From Rikenellaceae bacterium (lineage in GTDB: Bacteria; Bacteroidota; Bacteroidia; Bacteroidales; Rikenellaceae): 64,000 nt of DNA. Each line of letters opens with the position of its first letter. The first letter of the stretch is position 1. Of this stretch, positions 36,917 through 44,259 are shown piece after piece. Made by a program: the position numbers and the translations under genes. The notes under the pieces are model-generated. The model was given only the letters and a program-made list of their open reading frames with translations, did no database searches and was not told where the DNA came from. The stretch spans positions 124,001-188,000 of the forward strand of contig SUZL01000001.1 in the NCBI GenBank assembly GCA_015059925.1, written 5' to 3'.

Positions 36917-38443
36917 ATGAAACGAGTAGTACTAACCCTTTTGACTCTGTTGTGTGGCGTGTGCGCGATGGCGCAACGCCCCGCAACGGAGGTCGATCTT
37001 GCGAAGATGACCTTCGTGAGACAATCTTTCGTGAGGAATTTCTACACATCATCGAAGGTGATGAGTCGGATAAATATGGATGGTACGGACCTGTTCCTGC
37101 CCAACTCGGCCAACCTGATTGTGGAGCACCACAAAGGCGAAGCTGCACTCAAACAGCAGGGGCGCACGTTGGAGATTGCGAGCGATAGGGAGGCGGAGAC
37201 AACGATTCGCGTGGGGGCGTTTCACCCCTACCTCTGTTATGAGGCCGAGTTCGGAGGCCTTAACGATGGCGAGGTGGCAGGTGTGGAGTTCTACCCCAAT
37301 AGTGGTGTGGGACGTCGCGTAAGGATTGTGTATAAGGGTGGTAACATCGTGGCCACAGCTGGCGACAACGTGTTGGCCGAGAAGGAGATAGGCAAACGGG
37401 AGGAGCTGAAGTTGAGAGTGCAATATACGGGCCTGAGGTTTCACGTCTTTTGTCTGCACGACGATGGACGGGCCGAGCTGCTGTATAGCGTAGAGAACGA
37501 TATGCGGGCGGTGGAGAGCTGCACGACGCACTCGTTTGGCGTATATTCGTCGTTGCCGAGTGCGGGGACGGTAACTCTGCGAAGGGCCGAGAGTCTGCTG
37601 ACGAGTGGTACGGGGCAGGCCGATCCGCAGATAATTCAGACAACAGACGGGCGACCGCTGATACGCGACGGGCGATTGTATATCTGCTTCACGACACGCG
37701 GCTTTGAGCGCATATTCGACTCATATCAAGGCGTGTACTCGATCGACCTCGACTCGTATGAGTTGCGATTGGAGGGGGCACTGTTCTTTGGTAAGGGCGA
37801 TGGTGTGATGTACGGATTTCACGCTACGAAGGTCGTTTACAACCCCGCGACGGAGGAGTATCTGGTGATGACAACGACGCACGAGGATACGCACACGCTG
37901 GCGTGGGCAAGCACGAAGGCCGACCTGCTGCACGGAATGCACTACTTGGAGTGCAAGGAGCTGGATTTTCCGCACAACTACACACGCGGGCACGGATTCA
38001 ACACCGAGGATCCCGACTTCTTCTACGACAGCGATGCGGGGAAATGGCGTTTGGCGTACTGCGCGCTGAAGGATAAGTCGTATGTTACATACCTCTGCGA
38101 GAGCGATAATTGGAACGGCAACTACACGCTGGTGGCCGAGTCGAAGCAGAACAACAACACGGGAATACGCATCACCGAGGTCGGAGGCAAACGATATGTG
38201 TTGAGCGGCGGATCGGAGACGACATTTTATATCTACGACTACCCCACACTCGAGTATCGCGGCACGTTCCAGCAGCAATATGCTAACGGCGGATTCCGTG
38301 GCTGGCCGACGATTGTGCCCATTCCGTACGGAAATTATGAGCGATACCTATGGATTACGTTCGATAGAGGGGCGCAGACGGGACGATATTCGTATGGCAC
38401 GCTCTACTTCTATTTAGGCGATCAAATGTGGAAAAAAGAGTAA
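36917..38443 (+). CDS. Secreted protein with lectin-like and five-bladed-propeller-like domains, glycosidase-like
   Basis: 508 residues; signal peptide 1-19 (ending AMAQ). The first half (about 25-235) reads as a concanavalin/jelly-roll fold (YEAEFGGLNDGEVAGVEFYPN...RVRIVYKGGNIVATAG). The second half (about 240-505) has propeller-type repeats (DPQIIQTTDGRPLIRDGRLYICF, GFHATKVVYNPATEEYLVMTT, EDPDFFYDSDAGKWRLAYC, SGGSETTFYIYDYP). This recalls GH43/GH32-like glycosidases, but I do not recognise the family and cannot place a catalytic triad. Co-transcribed with the cyanophycinase-like gene (3 bp) and the fRMsr gene (4 bp). Confidence 0.55.
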   Translation: MKRVVLTLLTLLCGVCAMAQRPATEVDLAKMTFVRQSFVRNFYTSSKVMSRINMDGTDLFLPNSANLIVEHHKGEAALKQQGRTLEIASDREAETTIRVGAFHPYLCYEAEFGGLNDGEVAGVEFYPNSGVGRRVRIVYKGGNIVATAGDNVLAEKEIGKREELKLRVQYTGLRFHVFCLHDDGRAELLYSVENDMRAVESCTTHSFGVYSSLPSAGTVTLRRAESLLTSGTGQADPQIIQTTDGRPLIRDGRLYICFTTRGFERIFDSYQGVYSIDLDSYELRLEGALFFGKGDGVMYGFHATKVVYNPATEEYLVMTTTHEDTHTLAWASTKADLLHGMHYLECKELDFPHNYTRGHGFNTEDPDFFYDSDAGKWRLAYCALKDKSYVTYLCESDNWNGNYTLVAESKQNNNTGIRITEVGGKRYVLSGGSETTFYIYDYPTLEYRGTFQQQYANGGFRGWPTIVPIPYGNYERYLWITFDRGAQTGRYSYGTLYFYLGDQMWKKE

Positions 38444-38447
38444 CGAT

Positions 38448-38921
38448 ATGGCTGAAAATCTGATTATTGCCGAGGGCGGCAAGGAGGAGAAATATGAACT
38501 TCTGTATCGGCAGGTGGCTTCGCTCGTGGAGGGCGAACGCGACGAGATAGCCAATATGGCCAACGTGGCGGCGATGATTCACTGCACGTTCGGGTTCTGG
38601 TGGACGGGGTTCTATCGTGTCGCGGGTGATGAGCTTGTGTTAGGGCCGTTTCAGGGGCCGTTGGCGTGCAGCCGTATAAAGTTTGATCGTGGCGTGTGTG
38701 GTACGGCGTGGAAGCAGCAGCAGACGCAGGTTGTGCCCGATGTAGAGCTCTTTCCCGGGCATATAGCGTGCAGCTCGCTCTCGCGCAGTGAGATCGTTGT
38801 GCCCGTATGGCAGGGCGAGAAGATCGTGGCGGTGCTGGATATTGACAGCGAGAAATTGGCCACGTTCGACGAGGTGGATCGCGTGTGGTTGGAGCGGATT
38901 GTGGAGCTTCTATATAAATAG
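38448..38921 (+). CDS. msrC: Free methionine-(R)-sulfoxide reductase (GAF domain)
   Basis: 157 residues forming a single GAF domain. The three Cys of the family are present with exact spacing: C74 (GPLACSRI), C84 (GVCGTAW) and C108 (HIACSS), i.e. 10 and 24 residues apart as in E. coli YebR. It reduces free Met-(R)-O in the cytoplasm. It starts 4 bp after the upstream gene, so it belongs to the same run. Confidence 0.88.
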   Translation: MAENLIIAEGGKEEKYELLYRQVASLVEGERDEIANMANVAAMIHCTFGFWWTGFYRVAGDELVLGPFQGPLACSRIKFDRGVCGTAWKQQQTQVVPDVELFPGHIACSSLSRSEIVVPVWQGEKIVAVLDIDSEKLATFDEVDRVWLERIVELLYK

Positions 38922-38988
38922 GTATAACGGCATTTTCCCAGAAAAATGATGAAAATTACTACCCTACTGTGATTTTTTTGTGTGGAAA

Positions 38989-39020
38989 TTTGGTTTATAT
39001 TGTAAACTACTTTATATTTG
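38989..39020 (+). promoter_or_regulatory. Promoter of the membrane protein/winged-helix pair
   Basis: TTTG (38989-38992), 20 bp spacer, TATATTTG (39013-39020); the start codon is 89 bp from the -7 element, so a long leader is predicted. Confidence 0.6.
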
Positions 39021-39108
39021 CAGCACACAGAGAGGAAAACGAGGCTCTGGGGAGCGCATCGGACTACTCTGCAAAAAAAATGTTCAACTATTACAATTAT
39101 CTAACGCT

Positions 39109-39765
39109 ATGGAGAAGAAGAATTTAACCGAGGTCGAGAGCTTGGAGCTTATCACCTCAATGATCAACGACTCGCGCTCACGCTTGGCACGCAACTCGGG
39201 AACGCCGTTCCTGATTTGGGGTTACACCACTATCGCCGTTTCGCTCTTTAATGCGCTGGCGATCTACTTGGGATGGAGTTACAGCTGGGGATGGTCGTGG
39301 TTTGCAATTCCTGTCGTGGGATGGGTGGGAATGTTGCTGGTCGGCAAACACGAGCCGAGCGCCCGCAACTACATCGACCGAGTGATTTCGATTATCTGGG
39401 CGACTACGGGTGTGGCGTTCTTATGGTACTTTATCGGGGCGGCAATTTACGGTTGCTCAATTGCATACCTCACCATACTTGTTATGGGTGTGGGAACGGT
39501 GATTACTGGATTTATACTGAAAAACAAGGCTACAACAATATGTGGTGGAGGCGCAATGTTATCGTCGCTCATATTTCCTGCCATTCATATCATCACCACA
39601 AAAGACATCATATCACCTACGGCAACAGCCTCGATAATCGAGTCTTGGGTATGGGGTGAGAAAGTTATCTTTGCGGTAATATTCTTATTTATGATGGTTA
39701 TTCCCGGTCATATCCTCAACCATAAGTATAACAAAAAAGCCGACAGAGTATGTTCAAAGAGCTAA
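39109..39765 (+). CDS. Conserved inner-membrane protein of unknown function
   Basis: 218 residues from the ATG at 39109 (earlier in-frame Mets lie in the promoter/leader). A hydrophilic N-terminus with EKKNLTEVESLELITSMI is followed by about five transmembrane segments (WGYTTIAVSLFNALAIYLGW, WFAIPVVGWVGMLLV, and others) and a basic C-terminus with one Cys. The family is unknown to me. The next gene, a winged-helix regulator, overlaps its last 16 bp, so the two are translated together. Confidence 0.65.
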   Translation: MEKKNLTEVESLELITSMINDSRSRLARNSGTPFLIWGYTTIAVSLFNALAIYLGWSYSWGWSWFAIPVVGWVGMLLVGKHEPSARNYIDRVISIIWATTGVAFLWYFIGAAIYGCSIAYLTILVMGVGTVITGFILKNKATTICGGGAMLSSLIFPAIHIITTKDIISPTATASIIESWVWGEKVIFAVIFLFMMVIPGHILNHKYNKKADRVCSKS

Positions 39766-40040
39766 ATCCGTTGTTACACTCGGAGTTGCGGTTGGCCGTA
39801 ATGTCGGTGTTGTTGAGTGTCGAGAGTGCCGACTTTACCTACTTGCGCGAGCAGACAGGAGCAACGGCGGGCAACCTTAGCGTACAGATAGACAAGCTGC
39901 AGAAAGCGGGATACATCACCGTAGAGAAGGGCTTTCGCGGCAAGATGCCCCGAACGACGTGCGCGATAACCGAGGCGGGCGTGGCGGCATTTGAGGAGTA
40001 TGTAGCGGCACTGAGGAGCTACATAGGAAAAGGAATATAA
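39750..40040 (+). CDS. Winged-helix transcriptional regulator (ArsR/MarR-like)
   Basis: 96 residues forming one winged-helix domain: LRLAVMSVLLSVESADFTYLREQTGATAGNLSVQIDKLQKAGYITVEKGF is the HTH with the recognition helix around GNLSVQIDKLQ, and GKMPRTTCAITEAG is the wing. It belongs to the transcriptional-regulator family close to PF13601 (single-domain). It probably represses its own operon, including the overlapping membrane gene. No ligand domain is present. Confidence 0.8.
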   Translation: MFKELNPLLHSELRLAVMSVLLSVESADFTYLREQTGATAGNLSVQIDKLQKAGYITVEKGFRGKMPRTTCAITEAGVAAFEEYVAALRSYIGKGI

Positions 40041-40043
40041 GAG

Positions 40044-40079
40044 AATAAGGGTGTTCCCACGCGGGACACCCTTATTTTT
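40044..40079 (+). terminator. Strong terminator after the regulator gene
   Basis: AATAAGGGTGTTCCC (40044-40058) pairs with GGGACACCCTTATT (40063-40076), with a T-run; loop ACGC. Confidence 0.9.
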
Positions 40080-40114
40080 AGCCAGACGCCGAAAGAGATT
40101 TGCTTCGCAATTCC
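40080..40114. repeat. Decayed 3' half of the 113-bp repeat, copy R4
   Basis: AGCCAGACGCC-GAAAGAG then TTGC..GCAATTCC matches the right arm of R2 (27399-27435) with a few changes. The left arm and core are missing. It lies directly after a terminator and 2 bp before the stop of the pseudouridine synthase gene, the same position as the full copies. Confidence 0.6.
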
Positions 40115-40116
40115 GA

Positions 40117-41358
40117 CTACTCGTAGCGACCGCTCTTGAGGCGATCTACCTCCTCGCGCGTTAAGAAACGCCACTGGCCACGCTTGAGATTCTTCTTCGT
40201 AATACCTGCGTAGTAAACGCGGTCGAGCTTCTGCACCGAGTAACCCAAATGCTCGAAGATACGGCGTACGATACGGTTGCGGCCCGAGTGGATCTCGATG
40301 CCGACATCCCTCTTGCTCTCGCCAACGTAAGCAACCTCGTCGGCATAGATCTCGCCATCCTCAAGGGTGATACCCTCGGTGATCTGCTCCATATCGGCGC
40401 GGGTGAGGGGCTTATCGAGCGTTACCTGATAGATCTTCTTCTTCTCGAGTGAGGGGTGAGTGAGCTGACGTGTTACGTCACCATCGTTGGTAAAGAGCAA
40501 CAATCCGAGTGAGTTCTTATCGAGACGACCTACGGGGTAGATACGCTCCGAGCAAGCACCCTTGACAAGCTCCATAACGGTCTTGTCGGCGTGGGGATCC
40601 TCGAGCGAGGTAACGTAGCCCTTAGGCTTGTTCAGCACCAGATAGACCTTCTTCTCGCCCTGCACCTTCTCGTCGTTGAACTTAACCTCATCCGTGGGGC
40701 GAACCTTCGTTCCCAGCTCCGTTACGATCTGGCCATTGATGGTTACCAGACCTGCCGTGATGAAGTCATCGGCCTCACGACGTGAGCAGAGGCCCGACTG
40801 CGCCAAAAAGCGGTTCAGGCGCATCTCGCCCGGCTGCTTGGCTGCATACTTGGGATAGTTATTCTCCTCCGAGCGGTAGGGCTTGCGAGAAGCAAAGCCT
40901 CGGCCCTGCTCCGAGCGGCCCTTATAGCCACCACGACTCTGCTCCGAGCGGCCCTTGAAATCGCGCTTGCCGAAGCTGCGATCAGAACGGCTCTCGGTCT
41001 GACGATCGAAACGGTCCTCCGCAGACGGACGCTCCGAACGGTTGCCACCAAAGGGCTTACGGCCATACTCCTCGCGAGAGTCCTGACGCGGAGAACGCTC
41101 ATAACGTGAGCCATACTGTGAACGCTCACCACGAGGCTGTCGATCGTCGCGCAGACGATTGTCGGCCGAGAAATTGGGATTGTAGGATGCACGACGGCCA
41201 CCCTCCTCACGGGCAAAACGGCCCGTGTGCCCCTCGCTGTCGGCATCACGCCGAGGACGGGGACTGCGCTCAACAGGCTCGGCTGAAGTGATGCGACTGC
41301 GCTTGTCGCGGCCAAAACGCGACACTGCCGACTGTGAGTCCTGCTTATTGTTCTTCAT
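40117..41358 (-). CDS. rluB: Ribosomal large-subunit pseudouridine synthase with disordered N-terminus
   Basis: 413 residues from the ATG at 41358; the frame opens further up to 41613 but has no promoter-proximal start. Residues 1-175 are Arg/Ser/Gly-rich and clearly disordered, with a repeated KGRSEQ. Then comes an S4 RNA-binding domain (MRLNRFLAQSGLCSRREADD) and the RsuA/RluB catalytic domain with GRLDKNSLGLLLFTNDG (catalytic Asp). It isomerises a uridine of 23S rRNA. The disordered extension is unusually long for RluB. Confidence 0.88.
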   Translation of the reverse strand: MKNNKQDSQSAVSRFGRDKRSRITSAEPVERSPRPRRDADSEGHTGRFAREEGGRRASYNPNFSADNRLRDDRQPRGERSQYGSRYERSPRQDSREEYGRKPFGGNRSERPSAEDRFDRQTESRSDRSFGKRDFKGRSEQSRGGYKGRSEQGRGFASRKPYRSEENNYPKYAAKQPGEMRLNRFLAQSGLCSRREADDFITAGLVTINGQIVTELGTKVRPTDEVKFNDEKVQGEKKVYLVLNKPKGYVTSLEDPHADKTVMELVKGACSERIYPVGRLDKNSLGLLLFTNDGDVTRQLTHPSLEKKKIYQVTLDKPLTRADMEQITEGITLEDGEIYADEVAYVGESKRDVGIEIHSGRNRIVRRIFEHLGYSVQKLDRVYYAGITKKNLKRGQWRFLTREEVDRLKSGRYE

Positions 41359-41383
41359 AGTGTTAATATAAAATTTTGTTCGG

Positions 41384-41416
41384 CAAAGGTAATCTAAATT
41401 TTCTTTTTGACAGCAA
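41384..41416 (-). promoter_or_regulatory. Candidate promoter of the rluB gene
   Basis: Minus strand TTG (41414-41416), 22 bp spacer, TACCTTTG (41384-41391). The spacing is slightly long. Confidence 0.45.
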
Positions 41417-41485
41417 CTTACGCTCCATTTTGCACAAAAAAACACTATCGCGTAGGCTCGCGACCAAAGAAAACAACTTTTTAAG

Positions 41486-41493
41486 TATATTTG
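41486..41493 (+). promoter_or_regulatory. Candidate -7 element for the MATE gene
   Basis: TATATTTG, matching TAnnTTTG, 34 bp upstream of the start at 41528; no clear -33. Confidence 0.45.
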
Positions 41494-41527
41494 CACCGCC
41501 ACAACGGCATTAAAAGCAGAGAGAACG

Positions 41528-42850
41528 ATGGGGATGAATCGAGAGATATTACGCATAGCCGTACCGAACATTGTGTCGAACATCACAGTGCCGATAATGG
41601 GAATTGTCGGCACGATGATCGCTGGTCATCTGGGCGACTCGGTCGCAACGATCGGTGCGCTGGCTATCGGAGTGTCGATTTTCAACTTCATCTACTGGAA
41701 TTGCTCATTCATCCGTATGGGTACGAGCGGCATTACGGCGCAAGCCTACGGAGCTGGCGATCGGCGTACAACGACGCTGATGCTGGCGCGAGCGATGATC
41801 GTTTCGATCGTGGTGGGTGTGGCTATCGTGGTGCTGCAACGACCGCTCGGAGCGCTGGCCCTGAGGATGATGAACGGCGGCGAGATGGTAGCCGACTACT
41901 TATATGCCCGCGTGTGGGCCGTGCCTGCGGGAGTGATGCTGTTCGGACTGAACGGCTGGCTGACGGGTATGCAGAATGCGATAATTCCGATGGTGGTGGC
42001 CATCATCGTCAATGTGATACATATCGTGTGCAGCCTGTGGTTTGCATTTCCGCTGGGGATGGGTATCGTGGGTATCGCCTACGCCTCGGTGGTGGCGCAA
42101 TGGACGGGTGTGGCGATTACGGCGGCGATAACGTGGTGGCACTACGGCCGAGGATTGGTGCGCATTGCGTGGGCCGAGGTGTGGGACGTCGGGGCGATGC
42201 GCGAGTTCTTCTCGATCAACCGCGATATTATCATCCGCACGCTCTGCATCGTGGCTTCATATACATTCTTTACGGCGGCTTCGGCCCGAATGGATGATCC
42301 GACGATTCTGGCCGTAAATACGATTCTGCTGGAGCTTTTTACCCTATTCTCATATATGAGCGACGGCTTTGCATTTGCGGCCGAGGCGCTGACGGGACGT
42401 TTCATCGGCTCGCGCGATGGACGATCGCTGCGCGACTGCGTCAAGAAGTGTATGGTGTGGTGCGCGGTGATATGTGTGCTGTATGTCGGGCTGTATGTCG
42501 GCTGGTGGCGCGAGTTGCTGGGACTCTTTGTCGAGGATGGCGCGGAGAATACGGCGCAGATTATGGAGTATGCGGGGCGTTACATCGGGTGGATTGTGGT
42601 GATTCCCGTGGCGGCATCGTGGCCATTTATGATGGATGGAATTATGGTCGGTGCTACGCAGTCGCGCATTATGCGCAACTCGATGCTGTGGGCTACGGCG
42701 GCATATTTTCTGCTTTTCTTTACGCTTGAGCCGCTGATTGGCAACGATGCGCTGTGGTTGGCCTTTACGTCGTATATGTTCCTGCGCGGGGTGTTCCAGT
42801 ATTTTATGTCGGAGCGTCTGCGCGCGGTATATCGTCAGGCGGAAGAGTAA
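41528..42850 (+). CDS. MATE family efflux transporter
   Basis: 440 residues with about 12 transmembrane segments. The start has NREILRIAVPNIVSNITVPIMGIVGTMIAGHLGD, the MATE opening, and AQAYGAGDRR later. Na+ or H+ driven export of drugs or metabolites. The ATG at 41534 is an alternative start. Its stop lies 9 bp from the ybaK stop on the opposite strand, with no terminator seen between. Confidence 0.9.
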   Translation: MGMNREILRIAVPNIVSNITVPIMGIVGTMIAGHLGDSVATIGALAIGVSIFNFIYWNCSFIRMGTSGITAQAYGAGDRRTTTLMLARAMIVSIVVGVAIVVLQRPLGALALRMMNGGEMVADYLYARVWAVPAGVMLFGLNGWLTGMQNAIIPMVVAIIVNVIHIVCSLWFAFPLGMGIVGIAYASVVAQWTGVAITAAITWWHYGRGLVRIAWAEVWDVGAMREFFSINRDIIIRTLCIVASYTFFTAASARMDDPTILAVNTILLELFTLFSYMSDGFAFAAEALTGRFIGSRDGRSLRDCVKKCMVWCAVICVLYVGLYVGWWRELLGLFVEDGAENTAQIMEYAGRYIGWIVVIPVAASWPFMMDGIMVGATQSRIMRNSMLWATAAYFLLFFTLEPLIGNDALWLAFTSYMFLRGVFQYFMSERLRAVYRQAEE

Positions 42851-42859
42851 TTCCCTACC

Positions 42860-43354
42860 CTACTCCATCGGGTGGCTGATGGGGGCGGGGGTGGCGGAGG
42901 TGAAGGAGATGAGGGCAGAGGGGGCGATGCGGATTTGGAGGCCACGGACGCCGGCGCTGATGTAGATTGCGGGGTGATCGAGGCACGAGGAGTCGATATA
43001 GGTCGGCAGGCGCTTCTTCATACCGATGGGTGAGCAGCCGCCGCGGATATAGCCCGTTGTTGGAAGCAACTCCTTCATTGCGATCATCTCAACCCATTTG
43101 TTTCCCGAAGCGCGGGCTGCAGCCTTGAGATCGACTTCGTGGTCGCCCGGAACAACGCAGACCAAGTGGCCCGTACGATCGCCACGCAAGACCAAAGTCT
43201 TAAAGACCGTAGCGATATCCTCGCCAAGCTGCTCGGCGACGTGCGTTGCAGCCAAGTCGTTCTCATCGACCTCATAGGGGATAAGTTCGTACTCGATCTT
43301 CGCACGATCGAGCAGACGAGCAGCATTGGTTTTCTCTATCTTCTGTTTTGCCAT
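42860..43354 (-). CDS. ybaK: Cys-tRNA(Pro) deacylase YbaK-type
   Basis: 164 residues of the YbaK/aminoacyl-tRNA deacylase fold: NAARLLDRAKIEYELIPYE at the start, KTLVLRGDRTGHLVCVVPGD, and GYIRGGCSPIGMKKRLPTYID, the conserved core. It removes Cys from mischarged tRNA-Pro. It is the last gene of the minus-strand run with BASS, amidase and SSS, 6 bp after BASS. Confidence 0.92.
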   Translation of the reverse strand: MAKQKIEKTNAARLLDRAKIEYELIPYEVDENDLAATHVAEQLGEDIATVFKTLVLRGDRTGHLVCVVPGDHEVDLKAAARASGNKWVEMIAMKELLPTTGYIRGGCSPIGMKKRLPTYIDSSCLDHPAIYISAGVRGLQIRIAPSALISFTSATPAPISHPME

Positions 43355-43360
43355 AAAATC

Positions 43361-44257
43361 TTATTTTTGACGGCCAGAGCGCCATAACTGGAATGAATTG
43401 ACAAGGTTCTGCCACACGATATAGGCCGTAGGTGCGACCGACGAGATGGGATCCAAGAACGACTGTGAGAGCCATACGGCAAGCACCGTATTCTTCTGTC
43501 CGAGGGACTGACCTCCCGCGACCGTATCGCCATAGTGGCGGCCAATGCGACGGCCAACAATGAATTGCAGAACGCAAATCACAAAGGCGGCAAGGGCCAA
43601 AAGCAGCTCGGTGGTGCGGTTGGCCTCATCGTGGTCGAGGATAAAACAGGTCGTTCGGCCGATGATGACCGTCAGCGAGAGAAGCCAGATATAGAACGAT
43701 AGGTTGCTATGGGCCGACACCCACTCGCTCACGCGCTTGAGGTAGTGGCGGCAGAGCTGTCCCGCGACAAACGGGCCGATAAGCATCGGGGCGACACGTT
43801 GAAGGATTTGCAGCATCGTACACTCGCCGTTGCCGTAGGCGTGGAGCATAATGGGGGCGACGAAGGCGATAACGGTATTGCAGAGGAGTGTGTAGGCAGC
43901 CATCGTTTCGAGGTTGGCGCCCAACATTCCGGCAATGACGACGGCGGCCATAGCGACGGGTGCCAAGACACACACCATAGCACCCTGTGCAAGAACGAGA
44001 TCGAACGAGCGAAGAGCGTGGAATACGGCTAATGATCCTACGATCTGGAACAAGATAAGCCACAGGTGCATCCACGAAAAGCGTATCTTGCGCGCATCGA
44101 CACGGCAGAAAGTCAGAAAGAGCATTGCGCAGATGAACGCAGGGGTGAGAAGGCCTGCGGCGGCAGCATCTACGGCCGCAATGGGGCGGCAGAAGAGCGC
44201 TCCGACGACCATACCGACAGGCATTGCAAAGGTGCGGAAGGTGGATTGTGAGGCCAT
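43361..44257 (-). CDS. BASS family (bile acid:sodium symporter-like) transporter
   Basis: 298 residues with about nine hydrophobic segments. The late motif GGQSLGQKNTVLAVWLSQSFLDPISSVAPTAYI resembles the conserved BASS/bile acid symporter TM region. The substrate is unknown; pantoate, thiamine precursors and bile acids are examples in the family. It starts 2 bp after the amidase stop and ends 6 bp before ybaK. Confidence 0.82.
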   Translation of the reverse strand: MASQSTFRTFAMPVGMVVGALFCRPIAAVDAAAAGLLTPAFICAMLFLTFCRVDARKIRFSWMHLWLILFQIVGSLAVFHALRSFDLVLAQGAMVCVLAPVAMAAVVIAGMLGANLETMAAYTLLCNTVIAFVAPIMLHAYGNGECTMLQILQRVAPMLIGPFVAGQLCRHYLKRVSEWVSAHSNLSFYIWLLSLTVIIGRTTCFILDHDEANRTTELLLALAAFVICVLQFIVGRRIGRHYGDTVAGGQSLGQKNTVLAVWLSQSFLDPISSVAPTAYIVWQNLVNSFQLWRSGRQK

Positions 44258-44259
44258 TG

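Noticed and set aside
41359..41613. Longer N-terminus of the rluB-type gene
   Set aside because: It runs through the promoter and the start of the divergent MATE gene; the ATG at 41358 is better.
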